NCBI RefSeq assembly: GCF_003387375.1
Contig: NZ_QUNG01000011.1
Coordinates: 1 to 64,000 of the forward strand
Length of the DNA stretch: 64,000 nt
Reading direction: 5' to 3'
From: Marinomonas pollencensis
Lineage (GTDB): Bacteria; Pseudomonadota; Gammaproteobacteria; Pseudomonadales; Marinomonadaceae
This document shows positions 43,767-53,121 of this stretch, piece by piece. Every line of letters starts with the position of its first letter. Position 1 is the first letter of the stretch. Under the pieces are notes generated by a model that saw only the letters and a list, made by a program, of their open reading frames with translations, searched no databases and was not told where the DNA came from. The translations under genes were made by a program, and so were the position numbers.

Positions 43767-44482
43767 ATATTGAAGGTTTGAGTTATCACTATGGTAATAA
43801 CCCAGACCCTGTCTTTGCCAACCTGGACCTACGGATGGAAGATGGCGAGTTTATCGCTGTAGTGGGTGGTTCTGGTGTGGGCAAATCGACTTTGTTACGT
43901 TGTGTGGCGGGTCTTGCTAGTGCGAGTCATGGCAGCATTGAATTGCAAGTTGAGGAAGACGATACTCGCCGTTCTCGTAGTGTGGTGTTTCAAGATGGTC
44001 GCTTGATGCCTTGGCGTCGCTTGCGCAGCAATGTGGCTTACGGTCTGAAAGGCCTTAAGTTAACAGCAGAAGAAAAAGCCAATCGCGTTGACGAAGTGCT
44101 TAAATTAGCTCGTCTTGATCAGCTGGCTGATCGTTGGCCGCACCAATTGTCTGGCGGGCAAGTTCAGCGTGGTGGCATCGCCCGAGCATTAGCGGTTAAG
44201 CCTCATTTATTATTGATGGATGAGCCTTTCAGTGCGGTAGACGCGATTACGCGTCAGCATTTGCAAGACCAGCTATTAGCCATCTGGGAGCAGACTCGTA
44301 AAGCGGTAATGTTTATTACCCACGATATTGAAGAGGCCATTTATTTAGCCGATCGAGTGGTGGTATTGTCTGGCTCACCGGCAAATATCGCACTTGATCA
44401 GCGCATTGAGCTGCCTCGCCCCCGTCGTCGTGGTTCAGATGACCTTCAAGCATTGGCTCAAGACATCGCAAATGCCCTTTAA
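43751..44482 (+). CDS. SsuB/TauB-type ABC importer ATPase
   Basis: 243 residues. Walker A GGSGVGKSTLLRCVAGL, signature LSGGQVQRGGIARAL (Gly-Gly where Arg-Val or similar is common), Walker B LLLMDEPFSAVD, switch FITHDIEEAIYLADRVVVL. The length and PFSAVDAITRQ are typical of the nitrate/sulfonate/taurine class. Translation is coupled to the permease by a 16 bp overlap. Confidence 0.9.
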   Translation: MASILNIEGLSYHYGNNPDPVFANLDLRMEDGEFIAVVGGSGVGKSTLLRCVAGLASASHGSIELQVEEDDTRRSRSVVFQDGRLMPWRRLRSNVAYGLKGLKLTAEEKANRVDEVLKLARLDQLADRWPHQLSGGQVQRGGIARALAVKPHLLLMDEPFSAVDAITRQHLQDQLLAIWEQTRKAVMFITHDIEEAIYLADRVVVLSGSPANIALDQRIELPRPRRRGSDDLQALAQDIANAL

Positions 44483-44505
44483 ACTTTTATAAGGAACTCT
44501 CTTCC

Positions 44506-44808
44506 ATGGCAGTTACTCAATTATTGATCCACGCACCGACTGTGGACGCCCTAAAACGAGCGCAAAATAACGCTCGCAATATGCTCAAATTGGAAGCCGA
44601 CGCTGAAGTGGAAATCGTCGTCAATGGCCCAGCTGCCGCATTGGCAGTTACTTTGACAGACGAAGATATTTTAAGCCGCTTGGTGATCTGCCGTAACAGC
44701 CTACAAACCCAATCTCTTTCTGCTCAAGAAGGCGTTAAGCAAGTGGACGCTGCGGTGCAATATTTGGCTCATCAGCAGGTAAAAGGCTGGTCTTACATCC
44801 GCGCTTAG
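44506..44808 (+). CDS. DsrE/DsrF-like small protein in the sulfonate-type operon
   Basis: 100 residues with the DsrE-like pattern: LLIHAPTVDALKRAQNNARNML, VEIVVNGPAAALAVT and LVICRNSLQTQSL. The Cys in VICRNSL occupies the place of the active cysteine in sulfur-relay DsrE/TusD folds. DsrE-like proteins carry persulfide sulfur in the cytoplasm, so it may accept sulfur freed from the imported compound. AAGGA precedes the ATG. It is 23 bp after the ATPase gene and last in the operon. Confidence 0.75.
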   Translation: MAVTQLLIHAPTVDALKRAQNNARNMLKLEADAEVEIVVNGPAAALAVTLTDEDILSRLVICRNSLQTQSLSAQEGVKQVDAAVQYLAHQQVKGWSYIRA

Positions 44809-44838
44809 GGTCTTTTTTGCCTTAGATGCAAGCATACG

Positions 44839-44876
44839 AAAACGCTCATGAGGCAGTGCCTCATGAGCGTTTTTTT
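44839..44876. terminator. Bidirectional terminator between the sulfonate operon and the C-S lyase gene
   Basis: AAAACGCTCATGAGGCA and TGCCTCATGAGCGTTTT form a very stable perfect stem, with A/T runs at both sides. The two converging units end on either side of it. Confidence 0.93.
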
Positions 44877-44948
44877 AGATCTAGTCTATTTATCTAATTT
44901 AATAATCAAATCTAACGATCTAATATAAGCGACATCTTCTAATAACAG

Positions 44949-46142
44949 TTACACCACAGACAGCAAACGCTGTACGGCATCTTCCACCGTCGCACGAGGG
45001 CAGCCCAGATTGACCCTCATGTAGCCATGGCCTTCTAAGCCGAACTTCTGTCCCTTATCCAACCAAAGACGTGCTTTTGTGAGCATGAAGTCTTCCAGCT
45101 CTGGTGCGCTCATTCCTAACCCGCGACAGTCTATCCAGGCTAAATATAAAGAATCCGCTGGCAAGACTTTGATCTTGTCCGTGGCGCTGTTAATAGTGTC
45201 TGCCAAATAGCGATGATTGCCACGCAAATACTCAAGTAATTCTTCCAACCAGGCTTCGCCATGAGTGTAAGCGGCTTCTGCTGCGACCATGCCAAGAGTG
45301 TTAACCAATGGAAACATATTGCGTTCGTATTGGCGTGAGAATTCAGCGCGCAAGCGAGGGTTAGGAATGATGAGTGTGGCACTCTGTAACCCTGGCAAAT
45401 TAAACGTCTTGCTTGGAGCGGTACAAGTCACGCTGTTTTGCGCGTAATTTTCCCCTAGTGATGCGAAGGGAACGTGCTTTTTCAAAGGGTTAATAATCAG
45501 GTCTTGATGTATTTCATCGGAGATCACCAGCACGCCATGACGCGCACAAATATCGCCCATGGTGCGCAGTTCATCTTCCGTCCAGACATTGCCCGTTGGG
45601 TTATGTGGGCTACTCATAATAAACAGCTTGGTATTCGGCTGAATGGATTGCTCGAAAACCACAGGGTCAAATTCATAACCCGTCTCTGTACGAGTAAGAG
45701 GTGCCAACGCAAGATGACGTCCGTTCAGCAGCATATCATCGTGAAAGTGAGCATAAACCGGTGGTTGGATCAGAATGGAATCACCCGGCGAGGAAAAGGC
45801 CTGCGCCACGGTTTTCAAACTGGTGATAATACCCGAGGTATGCACTAGCCAGTCGGCCTCTACTTGCCAATCAAAACGCTTTGCTTGCCAATTAATAATG
45901 GCTTGTTGGTAGCTGTCTGTGGCGCCTCTTGGGTAGCCAAATACACCTTCATCCACCGCGTTATGAAGTGCGTCGAGAACCGCTTGTGGCGCACGAAAAT
46001 CCATATCAGCCACCCACATAGGTAACGGATCGGCGCTTGCTTGATGGGCTTCTAATAGGCGATTCGCCCCTGTCCATTTCATAGAATTCGTTTTAGAGCG
46101 GTCTATTACTTCGTCAAAAATAGACTTTGTAGATAAGGGCAT
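44949..46142 (-). CDS. PatB/MalY-type pyridoxal-phosphate C-S lyase
   Basis: A 397-residue fold-type I aminotransferase-like protein. PLP-binding K245 lies in TAPSKTFNLPGLQ; D209 is in VISDEIHQDL; PMWVADMDFRAPQAVLDAL and SSPHNPTGNVW are MalY/PatB signatures. The family cleaves cystathionine or cysteine conjugates to a thiol, pyruvate and ammonia. Its place opposite a sulfonate-type importer with a DsrE-like protein fits sulfur assimilation. It is alone on the minus strand. Confidence 0.9.
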   Translation of the reverse strand: MPLSTKSIFDEVIDRSKTNSMKWTGANRLLEAHQASADPLPMWVADMDFRAPQAVLDALHNAVDEGVFGYPRGATDSYQQAIINWQAKRFDWQVEADWLVHTSGIITSLKTVAQAFSSPGDSILIQPPVYAHFHDDMLLNGRHLALAPLTRTETGYEFDPVVFEQSIQPNTKLFIMSSPHNPTGNVWTEDELRTMGDICARHGVLVISDEIHQDLIINPLKKHVPFASLGENYAQNSVTCTAPSKTFNLPGLQSATLIIPNPRLRAEFSRQYERNMFPLVNTLGMVAAEAAYTHGEAWLEELLEYLRGNHRYLADTINSATDKIKVLPADSLYLAWIDCRGLGMSAPELEDFMLTKARLWLDKGQKFGLEGHGYMRVNLGCPRATVEDAVQRLLSVV

Positions 46143-46361
46143 AGGTACTCCTGATTATGTGGCAGCTTGGTGTCGTTTTCCCATATTGGACAAAGTATTC
46201 GCCAGCTAAAAATAGAATGACGTATTTATATTTAGCATGAGGTATCTAATGAAATTAAACGTTTTATTTTCATAAAGCCATGATTTTCAGTCATAGTTGG
46301 CGTCGGCAGAGCTATTAATAGAAGCACACTAATAGAAAAACGTTAATAGCAAAAGGTGCGA

Positions 46362-47240
46362 TTAGGGGGCTAGGGCGCTAACCACAAAATCAATGAAAGT
46401 ACGTATTTTAATTGAGGGGTTGCGGCTTCTAAAAATCAGCTGTACAGGCTTAGGCGCAGGTGTGAATTCATCTAATAGGCTAATCAGATCGCCCCGTGCT
46501 ATTTCATTACACACTAAAATACTTGGCTGTAAAATGATCCCAGCGTTGTGTAATGCAGCGGTTTTGAGGGCGTGACCGTTATTGGCGGCCAGTCGAGTGT
46601 TGCGTTTGCGAAAGGCATCGGTATCGAGTTTTGCGCTTTGTGTGGTTTGCCCTTGGCTGTAAACAAAGCCTAAACAGGTGTGTTTTTTTAACTCATCTAA
46701 GGTCTTTGGTTCACCATGCTTGGCTAAATAATCTGGGGCGGCGCAATAGACTAATGGGTAAACGCCGAGTTGACGAGCCACGAGAGTCGAGTCGTGAAGC
46801 TCACCGATTCGAATAAACAAATCCGCATCAGACTGAAAAGGGTCGATCAATGCGTTTTCTAGGGTCATTTCTACATCGAGAGAAGTATGCTGTTGTAAAA
46901 AATCCGCCACAATCGGTGCTAACACCTCGCTGCCATAGGTCACAGGACAATTCACTTTAATCGTACCTTGTGGCGTATTTTGCAATGTTTGAATGCGATT
47001 TTCAGCGAGTTGAACCTCTTCTAGAATGCGTTTGCACTCTTCGTAGTAGGCTTGTCCGCTTTCGGTCAAAGACTGCTTTCTGGTGGTCCTGTTTAACAAG
47101 CAAGTCTGTAAGGCGGCTTCTAAAAACTGTATGTGTTTACCTACCATGGTAGCCGACATATCAAATTGGTCAGCGGTTTTACGCAAACGGCCATTCTCCA
47201 CCACAGAAACAAAGACCTGCATGCTTTTCAGTTTGTCCAT
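46362..47240 (-). CDS. LysR-family transcriptional regulator
   Basis: 292 residues from the ATG at 47240 (GTGAG upstream); the frame extends further but the chosen start gives the usual LysR N-terminus MDKLKSMQVFVSVVENGRL. The winged HTH occupies about 1-60 (FDMSATMVGKHIQFLEAAL...RTTRKQSLTESGQAYYEECKR); the rest is the LysR substrate-binding domain. It is divergent, 99 bp away, from the ABM-protein and dehydrogenase pair and probably controls it. Confidence 0.9.
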   Translation of the reverse strand: MDKLKSMQVFVSVVENGRLRKTADQFDMSATMVGKHIQFLEAALQTCLLNRTTRKQSLTESGQAYYEECKRILEEVQLAENRIQTLQNTPQGTIKVNCPVTYGSEVLAPIVADFLQQHTSLDVEMTLENALIDPFQSDADLFIRIGELHDSTLVARQLGVYPLVYCAAPDYLAKHGEPKTLDELKKHTCLGFVYSQGQTTQSAKLDTDAFRKRNTRLAANNGHALKTAALHNAGIILQPSILVCNEIARGDLISLLDEFTPAPKPVQLIFRSRNPSIKIRTFIDFVVSALAP

Positions 47241-47339
47241 TGTGCACTCACAGTTGACTAATAGTCTAATAAAATGGAGTTTATCAAATATGAGGATGTA
47301 ATTATATTGGCGCATTTGCTGCGTGAGTATGAGTGGATA

Positions 47340-47666
47340 ATGATTAACATAACAAAAGACACACTTTCTATTACCGCGGAGTTGCTAATCAAAGACGCGG
47401 TCGCATTAGACCAAGGCTTATTGGCGATTCAACAATTTTGCGCCGATATGAATAGCGAATCAGGTTGCTATATGGCGGTAGCGCACCAAGACAGGAGCGA
47501 GCCACGAAAGGTTATTCTATGGGAAATGTACCGTGACCAAGCGGCTTTTGACGCGCATTTTAACGAAGAACATACCCAAGTATTTATTCGGGAAGGCTTA
47601 ACAGAGCTGGTCAAAGCGACTCAAAGTCAGCCAATGGCAGAGACATTTAAAGGAGTTCAACTATGA
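47340..47666 (+). CDS. Antibiotic-biosynthesis-monooxygenase (ABM) domain protein
   Basis: 108 residues from the ATG at 47340; the frame opens at 47274 inside the promoter region. The ABM (quinol monooxygenase-like) pattern is seen in LSITAELLIKDAVALDQGLLAIQQFCADMNSESGCYMAVAHQDRSEPRKVILWEMYRDQAAFDAHF. Such proteins oxidise quinols or act as small ferredoxin-like dimeric enzymes. It overlaps the next gene by 4 bp. Confidence 0.8.
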   Translation: MINITKDTLSITAELLIKDAVALDQGLLAIQQFCADMNSESGCYMAVAHQDRSEPRKVILWEMYRDQAAFDAHFNEEHTQVFIREGLTELVKATQSQPMAETFKGVQL

Positions 47667-48649
47667 AGTGGGCAATCATCGGCACCAGCTTTATTTCAGG
47701 CATTATGGCCGACGCCATTAACGGCGATGAGCACAGCGAGATTCACTCTGTCGCTGGCAGAAACCCAGTTACGCTAAAAGATTTCGCTGAAAAATATGCG
47801 GTGCCGCATACCTTTACTGACTACGATGCGTTGATCAGCGACCCCGCAGTAGACATTGTTTACATCGCTCTGCCAAACCATCTACATCATCACTACATTG
47901 AAAAAGCCGCCGCCGCAGGCAAGGCGATTTTGTGTGAAAAATCCTTGTCAGTGGACATGGAGAAAAGCAAACAGGCGTTGGCCGCGGTGAACCAGCATCA
48001 GGTGTTTTTCGCTGAGGGTTTAATGTATCTATGCCACCCTTTAATCGAAAAAGCACTGAGCGTGTTGGCATCTGGTGTGATTGGTGAGGTGAAAGCCATA
48101 CAAGGCTCTTACGTTGCCGCCATCTCACAATTTGTAAACGTTGAAAGCAAAGGCGCTTTATACAACCTAGGTTGTTACCCCATGTCTCTTGCGCACCTTA
48201 TCTTGCAACAAGCGTTACCAGCAGGGCAGGGGATGGATTATCAATTATCTGCCATGGGCAGAATCGGCAACGACGGCAATATCTGTGAGTCCAGCGCCAC
48301 ATGGCGTTTCGCTAACAAAATCAGTGTGCAACTGCATACCGCAGAAGATTACGGCCTTAAGCACCACTTTACCGTGCTAGGCAGCAAAGGCAGTCTCACC
48401 TTTACCAGCAACCCATGGCTACCTACCGAGTCAAATGAGCTGGAACTAGAAATCTACGAGACTTCCAAAGAAACCATCACAGTAGAAGCGCTAGGGGATG
48501 CTTTTTATCACCAAGTGCGCGCCGTTCGTAATGCCATAGAAGCGGGCGACAAATCGCTCAGTTTTCCAAAAGCGACGTGGCAAGCATCCGAAGATGTTAT
48601 GACGTTATTGACCGACTGGGAAGCCGCTGCCAGAGCGATGCTCAAATAA
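47663..48649 (+). CDS. Gfo/Idh/MocA-family oxidoreductase
   Basis: 328 residues. Rossmann start MKWAIIGTSFISGIMADAI, catalytic-lysine motif GKAILCEKSLSVDMEKS, then YNLGCYPMSLAHLIL where homologues have DxGxYxx. It belongs to the dihydrodiol/xylose-dehydrogenase-like branch (GFO_IDH_MocA plus C-terminal domain). The ATG overlaps the stop of the ABM gene (ATGA), so the two probably work on one compound. It is unrelated in detail to the protein at 6104. Confidence 0.85.
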   Translation: MKWAIIGTSFISGIMADAINGDEHSEIHSVAGRNPVTLKDFAEKYAVPHTFTDYDALISDPAVDIVYIALPNHLHHHYIEKAAAAGKAILCEKSLSVDMEKSKQALAAVNQHQVFFAEGLMYLCHPLIEKALSVLASGVIGEVKAIQGSYVAAISQFVNVESKGALYNLGCYPMSLAHLILQQALPAGQGMDYQLSAMGRIGNDGNICESSATWRFANKISVQLHTAEDYGLKHHFTVLGSKGSLTFTSNPWLPTESNELELEIYETSKETITVEALGDAFYHQVRAVRNAIEAGDKSLSFPKATWQASEDVMTLLTDWEAAARAMLK

Positions 48650-48674
48650 ATAGAGTGCAATCAAATGTCATTTC

Positions 48675-48700
48675 AGTGAGGCAAAATGGCCTCACTTTTT
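48675..48700 (+). terminator. Terminator of the ABM/oxidoreductase pair
   Basis: AGTGAGGC and GCCTCACT pair around a six-base loop and are followed by TTTT. It lies 25 bp beyond the stop. Confidence 0.85.
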
Positions 48701-48948
48701 ATTCCCGTGATATAGCTCTGATTAAGAAACGTACTAATTCTATTGTTGGTGCTGTTTTTTGAATAGCGTCACTGGCTTTGTTGAGCTTAAATGAAGAGAA
48801 AGCAGCTTTTCTTCCTTATGACCACCTAGAAAAAAACATACGTTCTACCATATAATAGATTTTTAGGATGTGTGGAAATTATCAAGCATTAAGGCTAACT
48901 GCACGCTCCAGTTGTTATTAAGCTTGATGTCACTATTAAGGATTTATT

Positions 48949-50040
48949 TTGAATAAACTCAAGGTGTTTACAAGGTATTTAAGAGCTAAAGTAAGAGATA
49001 TAAAGTTCTATTATTTTTCTTCTCTCTATTCTAGGAAGTCCAAACCTAATACTATCAATCAAGTTAAAGCTAAAAAGATTGCATTGCTTAGATGGGATGG
49101 AAAAATAGGTGACATGATAATGACGTGTCATTTTATAAAACTCATTGAAAACAACGATCCAAGCCTTGAGATAACGGTCTTTTCATCCAGCGCTCTTGCT
49201 GATTAGTGGTTGAGCAAAGTCAGTAGCAAAGTGACAGTTGTGAAGTGTCAACATAGAAAATTTGAATCCCCAAAAATATTTAAGGAGTATTCAGGTTTTT
49301 TTGATGTTGTTGTCGACTTGTCGCAAAAAATCCGATTAAAAGATATAAAAGCAATGCATTTTCTAAATGCCAAAATTAATATTGGTTATGTTGAAAATGA
49401 TATTTTTGATATAAAAATACCAAGTTCTTTTGTTAATATAAAAGATAGGCAAGCCCAAGCCGCTTCAATTGTATTAGGGAAGCAGCTAAAAGATGATAGA
49501 ATACCAAGGCCTACTGTATTAAATGGTTTTGATTTTATTAGACCTAGTGGGTTTAGTGTTGCAGTTAATCTTTTTGGTGCTAATAAATATAGAACTTTTT
49601 CATTTGAATCTGCGGTAAAATTGATTGAAGGCTGGTTGTTAGAATGGCCTGATGAAAATATAATACTCATGCCAGTACCAGGTAAAATAGAGTTTTTATC
49701 TAAATTAGCGGACCGATTCTCCAACAAAAATGTTTTTCTTCCTAAAGAAAAACCAAGCTTGGATTTTAGCTTATATCTTTTGTCTCATTGTGATCTTTGC
49801 TTCACTCCTGATACTTCTGTTGTGCATATGGCATCAGCGTTGAACACACCAACATTAGCCGTTTATCGTAATGAAATGGTGAATTACCATGGGTGGAAAC
49901 CTTTGTCCGATAATAATAAAACAGTGTTTTATGAAGAAATGGTTAACGAAGTAGATAAAGGTTATGTAGACAGTTTTAACTGGTCTGATTTGGTGCTCAT
50001 GAAAAATGAGATGTTTGCATCAAAATTAAAGGAAGCATAA
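48949..50040 (+). pseudogene. GT9-family glycosyltransferase (heptosyltransferase-like) split by an amber codon
   Basis: One continuous frame of 363 codons, with a TAG at 49204-49206 the only interruption. Before it: KKIALLRWDGKIGDMIMTCHFIK...LEITVFSS, the GT9 N-terminus. After it: VDLSQKIRLKDIKAMHFLNAKINIGY, MPVPGKIEF, and the nucleotide-sugar motif HCDLCFTPDTSVVHMASALNTPTLAVY. The start is TTG with AAGGA upstream. It is AT-richer than its neighbours, as horizontally acquired surface-polysaccharide genes often are. A point mutation (for example from TGG) or a read error explains it; readthrough is less likely. Confidence 0.85.
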
Positions 50041-50396
50041 AGTCACTTTATCTACAACGTTTCTCAAGCTTTATCGATTGTATGGGGAGGTGTTTTATAC
50101 ACTTCTCCTAGTCATGAAATGCTCTACATTCTGTGGCGTATCATATGGTCGATAATAAACAAATTTGTGCCTTTCTAGAATAAACCATTACTTTGGTTAT
50201 CCAGCTTTTCAATCGGCAGAGTAGGGTTAGTCTTGATCCTAAATTTAGACCTTTGGCTTTTTTAGGTTTTAATAGCGTCAGGCATTTTCTGGTCATCGAC
50301 TTTGCTTTGGGGTATGTTGAGCCCCAAGAAGTCTTGCTATCTATGCGTATTTAGCCTTCTTAACGTCTTGTTTTATCAGTTAATAGATTAGGCATT
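50041..50396. other. Intergenic region, upstream of the LytS-type kinase
   Basis: About 355 bp without a gene. GGAGGTGT/ACACTTCTCC (50083-50108) is a weak stem with no T-run. The end must hold the kinase promoter; no clear hexamers were found. Confidence 0.4.
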
Positions 50397-52109
50397 ATGC
50401 AACTAGTTTCTTCATTATTGCAGCAAATGAGCGTGTATCTGGTGTTGGCTTATATGTTAAGCAAGACACCGATTTTTTTGCCATTACTCAATATTTCCTC
50501 ACGGCTCACCCACAAGTTTATTTGTTACCTTTTGTTCTCTTTGTTTTGCATTATGGGCAGCTATTTTGGTTTGGCATTAGATGACGCCATTGCCAATACA
50601 CGGGCTATTGGTGCTGTGATTGGTGGTCTTCTGGGCGGTCCTGTGGTGGGCTTTTTTGTCGGTTTAACCGGAGGCTTGCACCGCTATAGTATGGGCGGAT
50701 TTACCGATGTAGCGTGTGCTATATCCACCACCACAGAAGGCCTTATTGGCGGTCTAATGCATCTCTATTTTGTCAAAAAAGAGCGTCCAGATCGTTTGTT
50801 TAAGCCCATGATTGTGTTTGCTGTGACTTTTGTTGCCGAAGTCACTCAAATGTTGATTATCATCGCTGTCGCCAAGCCTTTTGAGCAGTCTTATCAGCTG
50901 GTATCAGAAATCGCCGTACCTATGATAGTTGCGAACTGTGTGGGCGCGGCGTTATTTGTCAGCATTCTACAAGACAAGAAAACGATCTTTGAGAAATATT
51001 CAGCGACTTTTTCAAAACGTGCCTTAACCATCGCAGAGCGCAGTGTAGGAATTTGGAGTTCTGGTTTTGATGCCAGCAATTCTGAAAAAGTGGCACGAAT
51101 CATTTATGAAGAAACGAAAGTTGGCGCGGTTGCGATCACAGATACGGAGAAAACCCTAGCCTTTATCGGTATAGGAGATGATCACCATAAACCCAACACA
51201 CCAATTTCTTCTAAATACACGCTGCAAGCGATGGCATTAAACCAAGTCATGTTCCTCGGTAGTGGAGAAACGCCTTATCGATGTTCCCTTTCTAGCGAGT
51301 GTAAGCTAGGTTCTGCCATGGTGATTCCGTTGCGAGCCGGTAAAAAAGTTGTTGGCTCAATTAAACTTTATGAGCCAAAACGTAAAATTCTCTCTAATAT
51401 CAACCGCTCAATGGGAGAGGGTATTGGCCAATTGCTGTCCAGTCAGATTTTATACGGTGACTTTCAACACCAACAAACATTGCTAAGCCAAGCTGAAATC
51501 AAATTGCTCCACGCTCAAGTGAATCCACACTTTCTGTTTAATGCGCTCAATACCATCAGTGCAGTGATTCGTCGCGATCCTGATAAGGCAAGAAATCTGA
51601 TTCAACATCTGTCGCAATTCTTTCGCAGCAATCTAAAGCAAAACATTGAAACCGTGACGCTTAGAGAAGAGCTCGCACATGTGAATGCGTATCTTACCAT
51701 CGAAAAAGCCCGCTTCACGGATAGGTTAGAATTAGACATTAAGATCGATGATGAGCTGCTCGATCGGCGATTGCCCAGTTTTACTTTGCAGCCTTTGGTT
51801 GAAAATGCCATTAAGCACGGGGTGAGTCATCTGATAGAAGGAGGTAAAATACGTATCTACAGTGAGAAGGTGCTGTTAGGCGACTGCATTTATGTGGAAG
51901 ACAATGCAGGGCGCTTTGTTAAACCTGAGGATGATTCAGACGGTTTAGGGCTGCAGATTGTAACTAAACGATTACGGAATTATTTTGGCGTTCACTCTGA
52001 TTTAGTCATTGATTGCCAGAAAGACGAATACACCAAGATGTGCTTTTTGTTGCCTCAACCATGCTTGCCAGACACGCAATCTGGTGAAGTACCGAGCTCA
52101 TCTTATTAA
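50397..52109 (+). CDS. btsS: LytS-family sensor histidine kinase (BtsS-like)
   Basis: 570 residues; E. coli BtsS has about 560. The N-terminal ~190 residues are the 5TM-5TMR_LYT domain (IGGLLGGPVVGFFVGLTGGLHRYSMGGFTDVACAIS). A GAF-like region covers about 205-350. Phospho-acceptor H378 is in LLHAQVNPHFLFNALNTIS, and the ATPase domain has LQPLVENAIKHG and GLGLQIVTKRL. With the LytTR regulator and CstA-family transporter that follow, this is the arrangement of the pyruvate-sensing BtsS/BtsR system. Confidence 0.88.
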   Translation: MQLVSSLLQQMSVYLVLAYMLSKTPIFLPLLNISSRLTHKFICYLLFSLFCIMGSYFGLALDDAIANTRAIGAVIGGLLGGPVVGFFVGLTGGLHRYSMGGFTDVACAISTTTEGLIGGLMHLYFVKKERPDRLFKPMIVFAVTFVAEVTQMLIIIAVAKPFEQSYQLVSEIAVPMIVANCVGAALFVSILQDKKTIFEKYSATFSKRALTIAERSVGIWSSGFDASNSEKVARIIYEETKVGAVAITDTEKTLAFIGIGDDHHKPNTPISSKYTLQAMALNQVMFLGSGETPYRCSLSSECKLGSAMVIPLRAGKKVVGSIKLYEPKRKILSNINRSMGEGIGQLLSSQILYGDFQHQQTLLSQAEIKLLHAQVNPHFLFNALNTISAVIRRDPDKARNLIQHLSQFFRSNLKQNIETVTLREELAHVNAYLTIEKARFTDRLELDIKIDDELLDRRLPSFTLQPLVENAIKHGVSHLIEGGKIRIYSEKVLLGDCIYVEDNAGRFVKPEDDSDGLGLQIVTKRLRNYFGVHSDLVIDCQKDEYTKMCFLLPQPCLPDTQSGEVPSSSY

Positions 52110-52229
52110 GATGGTTGACGCTCCGTAACATACGTTTTTTTTGAGTGTTTTTCGGCACAATACGCCGTGCTGTGGGGATCATTCCTAGCTTTTCGTCATG
52201 TAAAAATACTAATGTGAGATAAGGAAATT

Positions 52230-52964
52230 ATGTTAACGGCAATCGTAATAGACGATGAGTTTTTTGCTCGTGAAGAGCTGATTGAGCTGCTCCATGAAAC
52301 AGGAGAAGTGGATGTCATCGATCAAGCGGCTAATGCGATAGATGGACTAAAGCTAATTCATAGCGTGAAGCCAGATGTGGTGTTTTTGGACATTCAAATG
52401 CCCAAAATAAGCGGCATGGATCTGATAGCTATGCTTGACCCTGAGACCATGCCGAGCGTGGTGTTTACCACTGCATACGACCAATACGCAGTGAAAGCAT
52501 TTGAAGACAATGCCTTTGATTATCTGCTGAAACCGATTGACCCCAAACGGCTGATGGTGAGCGTACAACGGCTAGCTAAAGTAAAAAGCGCACAGCAGCC
52601 GGCACACACACAAGCACAAATAAACGCCCTAGCGACCAAGTCCTTGCAGCAAGTGCCTTGTGTCGGGCATCAGCGAATCATGTTGCTGCCGATTCAAGAA
52701 ATAGAAGTCGCATACAGTGATATTTCTGGGGTTCATGTGCAAACCGCAGACAAACTTGAGACGAGCCAACTGACGTTAAAAACCCTGGAAGAAAAAACCG
52801 AGCTATTGCGTTGTCATCGCCAATATTTAATCAACACACAAGCCATTAAAGAAATTCAGTTTTTAGACAATGGCTTGGCAGAAGTGATTACCAAAAGTGC
52901 GAAGGTTGTACCGGTTAGCCGTCGCTATTTAAAAGCGTTAAAAATGGAGCTTGGTATCCTTTAG
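52230..52964 (+). CDS. btsR: LytTR-family response regulator (BtsR-like)
   Basis: 244 residues. Receiver domain 1-120 with acidic pocket D8/D9, phosphorylation site D54 in VFLDIQMPKISG, and FDYLLKPIDP. A LytTR DNA-binding domain spans about 145-244 (IEVAYSDISGVHVQTADK...LLRCHRQYLINTQAI...VPVSRRYLKALK). It begins 120 bp after the kinase. LytTR proteins bind pairs of ~9 bp direct repeats, found just downstream at 53009-53036. Confidence 0.92.
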   Translation: MLTAIVIDDEFFAREELIELLHETGEVDVIDQAANAIDGLKLIHSVKPDVVFLDIQMPKISGMDLIAMLDPETMPSVVFTTAYDQYAVKAFEDNAFDYLLKPIDPKRLMVSVQRLAKVKSAQQPAHTQAQINALATKSLQQVPCVGHQRIMLLPIQEIEVAYSDISGVHVQTADKLETSQLTLKTLEEKTELLRCHRQYLINTQAIKEIQFLDNGLAEVITKSAKVVPVSRRYLKALKMELGIL

Positions 52965-53008
52965 TTTTGTTTTTCTCATTTCTGATTGACCACTAAGGGG
53001 CAAAACAG

Positions 53009-53036
53009 ACCGCTTAACTTACTATTTAACCGCTTA
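53009..53036 (+). promoter_or_regulatory. Direct repeats upstream of the CstA-family gene, likely LytTR regulator site
   Basis: ACCGCTTA occurs twice, at 53009-53016 and 53029-53036, exactly 20 bp apart and about 85 bp before the transporter start. Two turns of helix between identical 8-mers is the spacing bound by LytTR dimers; from memory the E. coli BtsR site upstream of btsT is a closely similar ACC(G/A)CT(C/T)A pair. Confidence 0.8.
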
Positions 53037-53121
53037 ACCAATCGTCACATGATTATTATTGCTGATGGATTTATTGTCTTTTTAAAAAATAAAACCATCG
53101 TTCCATAGGACAATAATAATT

